A DNA stretch of 44,312 bases from CAYUIV01 sp964444925. GTDB lineage: Bacteria > Pseudomonadota > Gammaproteobacteria > Diplorickettsiales > Diplorickettsiaceae. Below are positions 9,166 to 18,249 of this stretch, one piece after another. The notes under the pieces were generated by a model. The model was not told the origin of the DNA. It did no database searches and worked only from the letters and a program-made list of their open reading frames with translations. The translations under genes and the position numbers were made by a program. The DNA is taken from NCBI GenBank assembly GCA_964444925.1, contig CAYUIV010000007.1, forward strand, positions 1 to 44,312, read 5' to 3'. Position 1 is the first letter of the stretch, and every line of letters begins with the position of its first letter.

Positions 9166-10461
9166 ATGCTAATTTTATCTAGCGCTTTTTTGACAAGTAC
9201 TCTTTTAATGTATCTTTTTTATTACATACCAAAACCAAAATTAGATAACGAATTTATGCAATCAAGGATGAAAAGTATCGTTACAAACTATCGTTCTTTA
9301 TACATTCTAACAGCTGTGGTGATACTCTTTTATATAATAGATGGCCTTTTTTTCATTTTCAAAAGAGTAAATGGACATTTTTTTCAACTTTATCCTTATC
9401 TGTACGAAAAGTTTGAGAGCAGTTTCCAATTTGTACTATTACTACTGCTCTATCCCTTAGGTAGTACGATTAACAGTATTGTTTATACAACATTAGGTAC
9501 TTTGCCTACACGTAAAGCACGCACCATCGCACTTTTAGCCTCTGCCGGTGCAAAAGGCATTATGACATTTGGTATTACACTTGTATTGGAGAGACTAGTA
9601 CAATATTTTTATCAACCATCCAAGTGGTTTCCTGAATGTAATACCATCTGCCATGTGATTTTTATTATTGGAATAGCGTGGTTTTTCCTACAATTGATTC
9701 GTACGCTTGAAGTTATTTTTACACTGCAATATAGCTTGTTAGATGAAGATTTAGATTTTCGTAGGACGTATACACATATTGTTATCATTAAACGTATCGC
9801 AATTTTGTTGTTGGCAATTATCACAGTTGCAGCAATTTTTATGACATTTAGAGAAGTACGCAATTTAGGTACAGGTCTTTTAATCTCAACCGGTATACTG
9901 AGTACTGTCTTTGGTTTATCCAGTCGTGAACCTATTGAAGGATTGTTACGAGGCATTCAATTAACGATTGCACAACCCATCCGCTTAGATGATACCATTA
10001 TCGTTGAGAATCAATTAGGTGTGGTTAGTGCGATTAACTTAACACATGTCAATATTACATTGTGGAACAAACAACAACTGATCGTACCTGTTAAATATTT
10101 CCTCGAAAAACCTTTTCAAAATTTAACACATGATTCAAAAGAACTCATTGGTACAGTTATTCTACCTGTCGACTATCAAATACCGGTTGAACCTTTAAGA
10201 CAAAAATTCTATGAATATCTTCGATCTAATGAACTTGGATTATGGAACAATCAAGTGGGTCTTTTAGAAGTCACAGCGATTAAAGAAAAAGCAATTGAGC
10301 TAAGTCTATTCATCAGTGCAGACGACCCAGACAAGCTATTTAAACTTGAATGCGATATTCGCGAAAAAATGCTTTATACCATTCAACAAACTTATCCTGG
10401 ATTCTTACCAAAACGACGTGTTGAAAATATGCAAATCAAATCTATTGATTTAATACAATAA
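9166..10461 (+). CDS. MscS-family mechanosensitive channel-like membrane protein
   Basis: 431 residues with about five hydrophobic N-terminal helices (near 1-20, 45-65, 85-110, 125-145, 160-180), a further helix near 205-225, then the MscS core: a pore-type helix (GTGLLISTGILSTVFGL, about 245-262), REPIEGLLRGIQLTIAQPIRLDD leading into the beta domain (TIIVENQLGVVSAINLTHVNI) and a C-terminal alpha/beta domain. MscS channels open under membrane tension and release osmolytes. The additional N-terminal helices recall the larger YbdG/YnaI-type members. The 3' end overlaps by 20 bases with the convergent gene that follows. Confidence 0.82.
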   Translation: MLILSSAFLTSTLLMYLFYYIPKPKLDNEFMQSRMKSIVTNYRSLYILTAVVILFYIIDGLFFIFKRVNGHFFQLYPYLYEKFESSFQFVLLLLLYPLGSTINSIVYTTLGTLPTRKARTIALLASAGAKGIMTFGITLVLERLVQYFYQPSKWFPECNTICHVIFIIGIAWFFLQLIRTLEVIFTLQYSLLDEDLDFRRTYTHIVIIKRIAILLLAIITVAAIFMTFREVRNLGTGLLISTGILSTVFGLSSREPIEGLLRGIQLTIAQPIRLDDTIIVENQLGVVSAINLTHVNITLWNKQQLIVPVKYFLEKPFQNLTHDSKELIGTVILPVDYQIPVEPLRQKFYEYLRSNELGLWNNQVGLLEVTAIKEKAIELSLFISADDPDKLFKLECDIREKMLYTIQQTYPGFLPKRRVENMQIKSIDLIQ

Positions 10462-12301
10462 TAGGAGGATAGTAACATTTTTCTGATGTTTTATCATCTA
10501 AACACCGCTCTTGCCGCTGTCCAAAAAAAGAGCGAGTAGAGTGAGTCGGCTGTGAAATTGCTGCGCTATCCTTGAATCTAGTGCTGTTTTCATGAACCGT
10601 ATTAATTTGCAGTGCAATAGATGTGTTGTGAAAAGGGTGATAAGAATCACAATCAACGTATTTTACTAGAAGATCACAATCAGCTATTTTCTCAAGAAAG
10701 GTGATGATTTCACTCACTGAATTCGTATGCTCTACAATACGATGTCCAATCAAATTACTTGATTGAGCAAACTGGCCAACTCTGTTTGATTGTTCTTTTT
10801 GTAGTTGCTCAACAAAAGAGTCTGCAGAGTCTGATGTTCTAACCACCAATGTTTCGTCACTTTTTCTTTTTGTATAACTACCATTTGTTCTTAACTTACG
10901 TTGTGTAATATAACTGTAAATTGAGTTATTTCTTTCTTGTACGGATTTTCCTAGTACCCCTGTATATAATTTGGTTATTTCTTGGCATTCTTTCTCAGAA
11001 TGTTTACTTTTTTCAGCATAATTGATTGGCGTTTGATTTTGGTTATCAATTATTTCAGATGTAATCTCTTTTAAAGAATCTGTTTTAATTCTTACAAAAG
11101 TTTTGATCACAGCTACCTCTTTTTCCATAATATAGTGAAATATGCCCCGTCCTTTTTCATCTTTGCGGGAGATATCGTAATTTTCCAATGGTCCATCTTG
11201 ACCAAACAAAACTTCAATAACGTATGGAAAACATGTTTTATCTAGTGTACGAACTTCTTCTTCTAAGGTTTGATATATTTCAAGAAATTTTGAAAGATTT
11301 TTTTTCGCAGACCTCAAGAGTTTTTTATGCTGTTTGATTTTTTCTTCTATATCCTCAAACATCACTCGACAATGTGACAGTTCACTATTTGCTTGATTCA
11401 ATTGTTCTTGTAAACTGGTATCAGATGTTGTGTTTGCTTGATCTAATGTTATCTGTATTTTTTCTAAATTTTCCTGAAGCATGACATAAGTTTTTGCAAA
11501 TGCTTCATTCTTTTCTGTAAATTCTTGTAGTTGTAGTTTACATATATCTTTAGTTTTTTTGGTGGCATCTACTTGATTTTTAATGCTTTCCATACTTTCT
11601 TTTTTCTCTTTAAGAGATTGCATACTTTCCCTTAATGTTGCATAAGCCTCGTTACCAAATGATTTTTGAGAAGAACGAATCTGTTCAAGTAGCGTAAGAA
11701 TCTCTTCTTTTTGGTCTTTAATGACGCTAAGTTCCCTAATATATTTTTCTGCTTCATTGACATGAGTCGTACGTGTATGACACAGTATCTCTAAAATTTT
11801 AACAAACTGCTCTTTTTTCTCTTCAACAAGTTTTACTTCATCAGTACATTCGCTAATACACTGACTTAACGTTTCTAATTGAGCGGCACTATTATTTTTT
11901 ATGGCATGCATGCCCACTTGGCTACTGGCTTCTAATTGCGCATTTATAACTTTTTTTTCTTGTGCACTAAGATAATTAAGTAACGTCAATATGTCTTTTT
12001 TCCTATCTTTAGATTGCTGTAGTTTGGAAAGATAATTTCTTGCTTTTTCTCTAGCTACTTTTTTCTTTTCTTGTATTGGGTCTCGTAGTTCTTCGAAAAG
12101 GGTTAATATTGATGTTTTTTGTATTCTTATTTCTTCAAGTGTCTCAATGTATGCTTGCACTGTTTCAAGAGAGTTGAATTCTATTTTTTCATCGAGGGTG
12201 GTATTAAAAGTGGCATTTTTGAATTTGGAAAACGCATCTAATAATTTTAGTGCATTATTATTTGGTACAGATAGTTGAGTTATATCATTTTGTTCTATCA
12301 T
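10442..12301 (-). CDS. Large coiled-coil protein with degenerate repeats and ankyrin-like segment; candidate Dot/Icm substrate
   Basis: 619 residues, no signal peptide or membrane segment, preceded by an SD-like GAGGTGG. Residues 50-350 are almost entirely charged helix. Within it a motif of the form K-x-x-ILTLLE recurs near 61, 101, 163 and 197, spaced about 35-60 residues, so the region looks like degenerate helical repeats. Residues about 382-447 (KGRGIFHYIMEKE, then TPINYAEKSKH) read like one or two weak ankyrin units. The last ~130 residues are polar and end in PPIIVLNQ. I recognise no enzyme. A soluble coiled-coil protein without bacterial housekeeping relatives, in a Dot/Icm genome, suggests a translocated effector; that is inference. 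It is a monocistronic gene on the opposite strand from its neighbours. Confidence 0.7.
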   Translation of the reverse strand: MIEQNDITQLSVPNNNALKLLDAFSKFKNATFNTTLDEKIEFNSLETVQAYIETLEEIRIQKTSILTLFEELRDPIQEKKKVAREKARNYLSKLQQSKDRKKDILTLLNYLSAQEKKVINAQLEASSQVGMHAIKNNSAAQLETLSQCISECTDEVKLVEEKKEQFVKILEILCHTRTTHVNEAEKYIRELSVIKDQKEEILTLLEQIRSSQKSFGNEAYATLRESMQSLKEKKESMESIKNQVDATKKTKDICKLQLQEFTEKNEAFAKTYVMLQENLEKIQITLDQANTTSDTSLQEQLNQANSELSHCRVMFEDIEEKIKQHKKLLRSAKKNLSKFLEIYQTLEEEVRTLDKTCFPYVIEVLFGQDGPLENYDISRKDEKGRGIFHYIMEKEVAVIKTFVRIKTDSLKEITSEIIDNQNQTPINYAEKSKHSEKECQEITKLYTGVLGKSVQERNNSIYSYITQRKLRTNGSYTKRKSDETLVVRTSDSADSFVEQLQKEQSNRVGQFAQSSNLIGHRIVEHTNSVSEIITFLEKIADCDLLVKYVDCDSYHPFHNTSIALQINTVHENSTRFKDSAAISQPTHSTRSFFGQRQERCLDDKTSEKCYYPPIIVLNQ

Positions 12302-12533
12302 ATAGCCACCTCAATTAAAAAAGCTCAGCACAGATTACAACACTGATTAGCTCAGTTTCTTTTTACTTCTAACATAGAAACGAAACGGGGTCTAGCATAC
12401 CGTTATTTTGAAGAAAAAGTGTATTCTCTCCTTTTATTCATGCGTCTGCTTATATTAAATGAGCTAGATTATTCACTTAGAGTATAATAAAATGAGTTTT
12501 TCATTTAGTTGTGGTTTGTCACCTTAATCTCTA

Positions 12534-13520
12534 ATGTCTTTAGATTCATCCTCCATCACTAGCCGAAGTTTTTCGCTAACGCCTGAAGATAATGTGGCGT
12601 TATTTCATCTATGTGGAGCATATAATCAACATTTGAAACAGATTGAACAAACAATTGGTGTAAGACTTCAAAATAGAGGACATCAATTTCAAATCTCTGG
12701 TCCTGCAGAAAAGACTCATCATGCTTTTCAGTTTTTGACAGAGCTATATCAAAAAATTCAGACGAATACACTCTTATTCACATTAGATGCACAGCAGCTT
12801 GATACATTACTTGCAAATGAGCACAGAGAAGAGAAAAAATCAGTGGATATATCTACAGATGAGTCTTTTGAACTACATACACCAAATAAAATCATTCAGC
12901 CTTATAATGCAATACAGCGCTCTTTTTTAGAAAATATTCAAAAATTTGATATTAACTTTGGTATCGGTCCTGCTGGCACAGGAAAAACTTATCTTGCTGT
13001 TGCGAGTGCAATTGTTGCTCTTGAAAATCAAACAGTTGAAAGAATCGTATTAGTCAGACCTGCAGTGGAAGCAGGTGAAAAACTTGGATTTCTTCCTGGA
13101 GACTTTTCTCAAAAACTTGATCCTTATTTTCGTCCTTTATACGATGCAATTTATGAAATGATTGGTGTTAAGCAAACAATGCGATACATTGAAACCAATA
13201 TAATTGAAATTGCTCCTCTTGCTTATATGCGAGGACGTACACTAAACAACGCATTCATCATTCTAGACGAAGCACAGAACACAACACGTCAGCAAATGAA
13301 GATGTTTTTAACTCGTATTGGATTCAATACTAAAATAGTAGTGAGTGGTGACGTTACACAAATTGATTTACCTCATGGAGAACAATCAGGGCTTAAGCAT
13401 TGTAGACCTTTACTAGAATCTATCAAGACGATTAAATTTATTGATTTTAAAGAAGAAGATATCGTAAGACATAAGCTGATTAAAGAAATTTTAGAGGCCT
13501 ATCGAAAGAATGAAATTTGA
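12534..13520 (+). CDS. ybeZ: PhoH-like ATPase YbeZ
   Basis: 328-residue PhoH family NTPase, linked to YbeY-dependent RNA processing. It has an N-terminal KH-like region (about 10-80), the Walker A motif GPAGTGKT near residue 147, the PhoH signatures VRPAVEAGEKLGFLPGD and AYMRGRTLNNAFIILDEAQN (Walker B), and SGDVTQIDLP. Length and motifs are normal. It overlaps ybeY by 11 bases, implying translational coupling. A perfect -10 hexamer TATAAT at 12483-12488 precedes it, but the matching -35 is poor. Confidence 0.93.
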   Translation: MSLDSSSITSRSFSLTPEDNVALFHLCGAYNQHLKQIEQTIGVRLQNRGHQFQISGPAEKTHHAFQFLTELYQKIQTNTLLFTLDAQQLDTLLANEHREEKKSVDISTDESFELHTPNKIIQPYNAIQRSFLENIQKFDINFGIGPAGTGKTYLAVASAIVALENQTVERIVLVRPAVEAGEKLGFLPGDFSQKLDPYFRPLYDAIYEMIGVKQTMRYIETNIIEIAPLAYMRGRTLNNAFIILDEAQNTTRQQMKMFLTRIGFNTKIVVSGDVTQIDLPHGEQSGLKHCRPLLESIKTIKFIDFKEEDIVRHKLIKEILEAYRKNEI

Positions 13521-13998
13521 CAGTGCATTTCAAATCACGATTACTCGTTTGACTAAAAGTTCTTTTATTCCACAAGATAGCTTACTAAGACAGTGGGCAA
13601 CGACTGTTATGTGTAATCGCTGTGAGGCAGCTGCTTTGCAAATTGGTATCGTAGATGAAAAAAGAAGTGCCGAATTTAATCAACAATACCGTAGTAAAAC
13701 AGGACCAACAAATGTTTTAAGTATTCCTTCTGAGTTACCAACTGCTGTTCTAAAACGTGCATTTCCGCATCGTCCAGAAATTTTTAACTTAATTGGTGAT
13801 CTTATACTGTGTCCTACCATTATCTACAAAGAGGCTGCCCAGTATGGTAAGTCGATAGAATCGCACTGGGCTCATCTTACAATCCACGGATGTTTGCACT
13901 TATTTGGTTATAATCATACCAATACACATGAGACCTTCCGTATGGAAAGCTTAGAGCAGCAATATTTAGCACAGTTTGGTTATCCTGATCCCTACTAA
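13510..13998 (+). CDS. ybeY: Endoribonuclease YbeY (rRNA maturation factor)
   Basis: YbeY is a zinc-dependent RNase needed for 16S rRNA 3' maturation and ribosome quality control. The 162-residue product has the metal-binding motif H-G-C-L-H-L-F-G-Y-N-H (three histidines, family HGxLHLxGYDH with Asp replaced by Asn here) near residues 118-128, and the NVLSIPSE segment typical of the family. It starts inside the end of ybeZ and stops 16 bases before mutL. In many gammaproteobacteria the next genes are corC and lnt; here mutL follows. Confidence 0.93.
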   Translation: MKFDSAFQITITRLTKSSFIPQDSLLRQWATTVMCNRCEAAALQIGIVDEKRSAEFNQQYRSKTGPTNVLSIPSELPTAVLKRAFPHRPEIFNLIGDLILCPTIIYKEAAQYGKSIESHWAHLTIHGCLHLFGYNHTNTHETFRMESLEQQYLAQFGYPDPY

Positions 13999-14014
13999 AA
14001 TAAAAAAATTTAGC

Positions 14015-15808
14015 ATGCACCGATCAATTGAAAAACTATCTTCTTACGTAGCAGATCAAATCTCAGCAGGTGAAGTGGTTGAACGGCCTGTTTCAATCGT
14101 GAAAGAGCTTATTGAAAATAGTATTGATGCAGGTTCAACACAAATCGATATCTTTATTGAAGAAGGTGGTACATCTCTTATTAAAGTCAGAGATAACGGT
14201 ACAGGTATAGTAAAAAAAGAAGCTACATTAGTATTTGCACGCCATGCAACAAGTAAAATTTATCAAATAGAAGATATCGAAAAGATTCAAACGCTTGGAT
14301 TTCGAGGAGAAGCATTAGCAAGTATCAGCGCTATTGCAAGAGTACATCTCATGTCAAGGACTATTAAAGATAGACATGGATGGCAAACAATTGCAAAGCC
14401 TAACCAACCGTTACCTTTTCCGACACCTACTTCGCATATGATAGGCAGTACAGTAGAAATCACAGAGTTATTTTATAACGTCCCTGCACGAAGGCGTTTT
14501 CTACGGACCTCTTTAACTGAGTTTTCGCGTATACATGCTTTCGTTAAGTGTATTGCATTGTATTACGCAAACATAGGATTAACTTTGTATCATAATCACA
14601 AAGAAGTAATAAGAATGGTACCGCAAGAAACAATTGAAGCACGTCACTTCAGAATATTTACTGTATTTGGAGAAACTTTCTTTAATAATTCTATCTTTGT
14701 TAATAAAGAAGAACCCATTGCTCGGTTAAGTGGCTGGATAAGCTCGCCAAATTTTTCGAGAAGTCAAGCAAATCTACAATATTTTTATGTTAATGGACGG
14801 TGTGTTAAAGATAAACTTTTTAACCATGCAGTTAAAATGGCCTACCAAGATGTCTTATACCGCAAGCATCGTCCAGCACTTGTGATATTCCTTGAAATTT
14901 CTCCAACTGAAGTTGACGTTAACGTGCACCCAATGAAATCAGAAGTGCGTTTTCACCAATCACGCAAAATTTATGAAATTATTTTCAATACAATTAAAGA
15001 AGGGTTATCTCAAAAACAATGGCATTTAAAAGAGACAAATGTATCATTTAATTCTCCTGTAATTCAACAAAAAATAGCATACAGCCATCAAAATACCTTA
15101 CAGAATATATCTCATCTCAAAGAGAACAGTGTTCCGCAATTATCAACGCATCGGCAACAGCTGCAATTTAAAATGGAAAATTCGCAAGAAATAGTCAAGC
15201 CATACGAACATGCTTATATCAAAGATATTCCCTTAGGCTACGCACTTGCACAGTTACATGGTATCTACATTCTCGCACAAAATGAACAAGGTCTTGTGAT
15301 TGTTGATGCACATGCAGCACATGAACGTGTACTTTACGAAAAATTAAAGAAAGTAGTAAAAGAAAAAATAGTATCGGTACAAAAACTGTTGATACCAATT
15401 GCACTCAAAATCGATGAGGAGGAGCTTGAACTTGCTAAAACACAACTTAATTTATTTAAAAAGTTGGGTTTTGATTACATTATTCAACAAGAAAATACAC
15501 TACTTCTAACAGAGGTACCTGCTCTACTACATCATTTGCCGATCAGTAAATTAGTCAAAGAAGTTTTCTTTGATCTTAAGACAAGAGGATGTAGTCACCG
15601 CGTCGAAGATACACTCAACCATTTGCTTGCAGCACTTTGCTGTAAAAGCGCTATTCATGCAAACAAAAAACTAAGTATAGAAGAGATGAACACATTGCTT
15701 CGATCAATTGAGAAAACACAGCATGGTGGACAATGTAATCATGGCCGACCCACGTGGAAACAATTGACTCTAAAAGAGCTTGATCGTTGGTTTTTTAGAG
15801 GACAATAA
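14015..15808 (+). CDS. mutL: DNA mismatch repair protein MutL
   Basis: MutL couples mismatch recognition by MutS to strand incision. The start is set at ATG 14015 (597 residues, MHRSIEKLSSYVADQISAG) since MutL proteins begin this way; the frame extends to 13976 but overlaps ybeY. The N-terminal GHKL ATPase shows ELIENSIDAG, DNGTGI and GFRGEAL. The C-terminal domain has DAHAAHERVLYE, a match to the metal-binding DxHAxxExxxxE endonuclease motif, and the Q-C-N-H-G-R-P-T motif. This predicts an endonuclease-active MutL, unlike the E. coli protein but like many MutH-less bacteria. Confidence 0.95.
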   Translation: MHRSIEKLSSYVADQISAGEVVERPVSIVKELIENSIDAGSTQIDIFIEEGGTSLIKVRDNGTGIVKKEATLVFARHATSKIYQIEDIEKIQTLGFRGEALASISAIARVHLMSRTIKDRHGWQTIAKPNQPLPFPTPTSHMIGSTVEITELFYNVPARRRFLRTSLTEFSRIHAFVKCIALYYANIGLTLYHNHKEVIRMVPQETIEARHFRIFTVFGETFFNNSIFVNKEEPIARLSGWISSPNFSRSQANLQYFYVNGRCVKDKLFNHAVKMAYQDVLYRKHRPALVIFLEISPTEVDVNVHPMKSEVRFHQSRKIYEIIFNTIKEGLSQKQWHLKETNVSFNSPVIQQKIAYSHQNTLQNISHLKENSVPQLSTHRQQLQFKMENSQEIVKPYEHAYIKDIPLGYALAQLHGIYILAQNEQGLVIVDAHAAHERVLYEKLKKVVKEKIVSVQKLLIPIALKIDEEELELAKTQLNLFKKLGFDYIIQQENTLLLTEVPALLHHLPISKLVKEVFFDLKTRGCSHRVEDTLNHLLAALCCKSAIHANKKLSIEEMNTLLRSIEKTQHGGQCNHGRPTWKQLTLKELDRWFFRGQ

Positions 15809-15819
15809 TCATCATCTTT
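15801..15819. promoter_or_regulatory. Fur-box-like site upstream of feoA
   Basis: The 19 bases from GACAATAATCATCATC onward match the E. coli Fur consensus at 13 of 19 positions by eye, and touch the -35 of the feo promoter. The position is right for iron repression. It overlaps the mutL stop codon, so part of the match may be coding constraint. Confidence 0.4.
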
Positions 15820-15846
15820 TGACAAAAAAAAAGATTATTTTATAAT
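15819..15846 (+). promoter_or_regulatory. Sigma-70 promoter of the feo operon
   Basis: Perfect -35 TTGACA (15819-15824), 16-base A-rich spacer, perfect -10 TATAAT (15841-15846). Transcription would start near 15853, giving a leader of about 55 bases before feoA. It is the strongest consensus promoter seen in the window. Confidence 0.75.
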
Positions 15847-15908
15847 TGAGCTATAAAAATTCATATGGCTTGAGTGATCTTCAAATTTTTCTACTAAAAT
15901 AAGTTCAC

Positions 15909-16172
15909 ATGGTTTCTGTGCGTTTAATTCACCTTTCAAAAGGGTCAGAGGCAACTATTCAAAAAGTTGAGTTTATAAATAAAAAAGATTTAATTGCACA
16001 ACGCTTATGTGATCTTGGATTTACAGCAGGCACTTTGGTTAAAATCGTTGCACGGACGCCTTTTGCAAAAGGTCCTTTATCCGTTAAACTCAAAACAACA
16101 CAATTTGCGATGCGTTATACTGAAGCAGCACGTATTCTTGTTATACCAAAAAATTCAAATGCCTTCACCTGA
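15909..16172 (+). CDS. feoA: Ferrous iron transport protein A
   Basis: FeoA is a small SH3-like cytoplasmic protein that partners FeoB. The 87-residue product shows the FeoA core: a first strand with LIHLSKGSEATI, the R-L-C-D-L-G-F-T-A-G turn (family RLxELGhxxG), the VKIVARTPFAKGPLSVKL segment and the final R-Y-T-E-A-A-R-I-L-V strand. It overlaps feoB by 14 bases and is the first gene of a three-gene operon behind the promoter at 15819-15846. Confidence 0.9.
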   Translation: MVSVRLIHLSKGSEATIQKVEFINKKDLIAQRLCDLGFTAGTLVKIVARTPFAKGPLSVKLKTTQFAMRYTEAARILVIPKNSNAFT

Positions 16173-17988
16173 TCTTATACGTATTGCACTTGTTGGTCAC
16201 GCTAATTCTGGGAAAACGACGCTTTTTAATACCCTAACAGGTTTACGTCAGAAAGTAGCAAATTATGCAGGAGTAACTGTTGAATACAAAGTAGGCCATT
16301 TTCATACAACTAGAAAACGTTTTCAGATTATTGATCTACCCGGCATCTATAGTCTTCATCCTATCAGTCCTGATGAATCAATGGCGTGTCAACTCTGTGA
16401 TCCACAAAGTATTCAGGGAAAAACAATTGATTTTATATTGTGTATCATTGATGCTGTACACTTTGCCTTTCAGCTTCCCTTGCACTTAAAAATTAAAGCA
16501 TTAAAACGACCCATTGTTATCTTATTAAACCGTGTGCAAGAAGCAAAAAAAAAAGGAATTTTCATTAACATTGCCTTACTACGTCAAACATTAAAAGTTC
16601 CTGTTTTTGCGATACAAGCTACACAATTCAAAAGTTTATCACCTTTACTCGAATGGTTAAATCAAGGTGTATTATTTCCTATGGAAAAAACAATTGAAAA
16701 AATAGAAAATGAAGACACTTTTTTAGCAACCATTGTGAGCTCTCCAAAAATTAATACAATGAGCTTGGATGAAAAAATTGATCGATGGGTATTACACCCT
16801 GTTATTGGTCCTTTCATTCTACTTAATATTTTATTTTTTATGTTCCAAGCTATCTTTTCTTGGACAGAAACTTTAAAAAATATGATTGAAAAAGTAATTA
16901 CAGTCACTGGCATATGGATCACACAACCTTTTCCAAAAGACAGTTCATTATATAGCTTATTGAATGATGGTTTTTTTGTAGGATTGGGTACTGTCTTTTC
17001 TTTTCTTCCACAAATTCTTTTTTTATTTTTCTTTCTATTGATTTTAGAAGAATCTGGCTACCTACCACGTGCTGCTTTTTTATTTGATCATCTTCTTTTT
17101 AAAGTCGGTTTGACAGGTCGCGCTTTCATTCCATTGCTTTCTAGTTTTGCTTGTACAATTCCAAGTATTATGGCCACACGTAGCATTCAACATTCCCGTG
17201 ATCGATTAATTACAATTCTTATTGCTCCTTTAATTACTTGCTCTGCAAGACTACCCATTTATACATTACTGATTGCTGCATTCATTCCTTCAAAGACGGT
17301 GAGTGGTTTGCTAAATTTACAGGGTATTATTTTATTTTTTCTCTATTTTTTGGGAATAGGTAGTGCATTGTTCGTTGCTTGGGTGTTAAAACGTTTGCAA
17401 AGTAATGCTGAAGAATCTGTACTATTAATGGAATTACCCAGTTATCAATTTCCTTTTTCTAAAAATATTTTACTTGAGCTTTTGCAAAAACTAAAAGTTT
17501 TTGTGACGCGAATAGGTACTATTATTCTTGCCTTAATAGTACTACTGTGGTTTGTTTGTCGTTTTCCAATGCCACCAAGCAATGCAACAGAACCTGCAAT
17601 TTATTATAGCCTGGGGGGTTATATAGGACGTATTTTGGCTACTTTTTTTCAATTTATTGGATTCAATTGGCAAATTTGTATTGCGTTGATTCCAGGTCTT
17701 GCAGCTAGAGAAGTATCTATTGCTGCATTAGGGACTATTTATGCCATGTCTGGTTCCTCTGAAATCATCAAAGAACAACTCAGTACTGTTATTGCACAGC
17801 AATGGTCTTTACCAACAGCGCTGTCACTACTTGCCTGGTATGTGTTTGCACCTCAATGTATATCAACCTTAACGGTCATTCGGCGCGAAACTAACTCTCA
17901 ACGCAATATGCTTGTTGCGGCGAGCTATCTTTTTGGACTTGCTTATTTGGCTTCTTTCATCACTTATCGTATCGCATTGCTCTGGTGA
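16159..17988 (+). CDS. feoB: Ferrous iron transporter FeoB with degenerate G4/G5 and reduced helical domain
   Basis: FeoB moves Fe(II) across the inner membrane. I place the start at ATG 16159 (609 residues). The G domain has G1 GHANSGKT (13-20), G3 DLPG (59-62) and a Thr-containing switch. The G4 motif, NxxD in the family, reads N-R-V-Q (124-127), losing the Asp that recognises guanine, and G5 reads A-T-Q. The helical GDI region between the G domain and the first membrane segment is short (about 70 residues). The membrane part keeps both gate motifs: C-T-I-P-S-I-M-A-T-R and P-L-I-T-C-S-A-R-L-P-I-Y. At 609 residues it is well below the ~750 common in gammaproteobacteria. It overlaps feoA and the next gene. 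Confidence 0.92.
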   Translation: MPSPDLIRIALVGHANSGKTTLFNTLTGLRQKVANYAGVTVEYKVGHFHTTRKRFQIIDLPGIYSLHPISPDESMACQLCDPQSIQGKTIDFILCIIDAVHFAFQLPLHLKIKALKRPIVILLNRVQEAKKKGIFINIALLRQTLKVPVFAIQATQFKSLSPLLEWLNQGVLFPMEKTIEKIENEDTFLATIVSSPKINTMSLDEKIDRWVLHPVIGPFILLNILFFMFQAIFSWTETLKNMIEKVITVTGIWITQPFPKDSSLYSLLNDGFFVGLGTVFSFLPQILFLFFFLLILEESGYLPRAAFLFDHLLFKVGLTGRAFIPLLSSFACTIPSIMATRSIQHSRDRLITILIAPLITCSARLPIYTLLIAAFIPSKTVSGLLNLQGIILFFLYFLGIGSALFVAWVLKRLQSNAEESVLLMELPSYQFPFSKNILLELLQKLKVFVTRIGTIILALIVLLWFVCRFPMPPSNATEPAIYYSLGGYIGRILATFFQFIGFNWQICIALIPGLAAREVSIAALGTIYAMSGSSEIIKEQLSTVIAQQWSLPTALSLLAWYVFAPQCISTLTVIRRETNSQRNMLVAASYLFGLAYLASFITYRIALLW

Positions 17989-18212
17989 TAATTTTTTATA
18001 CAGTGCTACAAGGAATAATCATTACAGTACTTGTATTCAGTAGTAGCCTTTATGTGCTAAAGTTTTTAGGCATAATCTCTAGAAAAAGACCAACGCGTCA
18101 ATCCCAAAAAACAGACACTGCAGGTACATGTACACAGTGTACCTATCAGCACCACTGCCCTTTATCGGAAGTTTCTATCAAAACATCGAGTAACTTTAAC
18201 AGTCATGGTTGA
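17985..18212 (+). CDS. Small Cys-rich membrane protein, FeoB-associated
   Basis: 75 residues starting at GTG 17985, sharing four bases with the feoB stop (GTGA), which indicates coupled translation. It has one N-terminal membrane helix (about 5-29), a basic stretch, and a cytoplasmic C-T-Q-C-(5)-C motif near residues 46-55. Small membrane proteins with clustered cysteines often accompany feoB in place of FeoC; the cysteines could bind iron or sense redox state, but the sequence does not prove either. The operon position is the main support. Confidence 0.65.
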   Translation: MIIFYTVLQGIIITVLVFSSSLYVLKFLGIISRKRPTRQSQKTDTAGTCTQCTYQHHCPLSEVSIKTSSNFNSHG

Positions 18213-18249
18213 TTAAAATGCAAATTGTGACAAAAAATGAAGGAATGCA

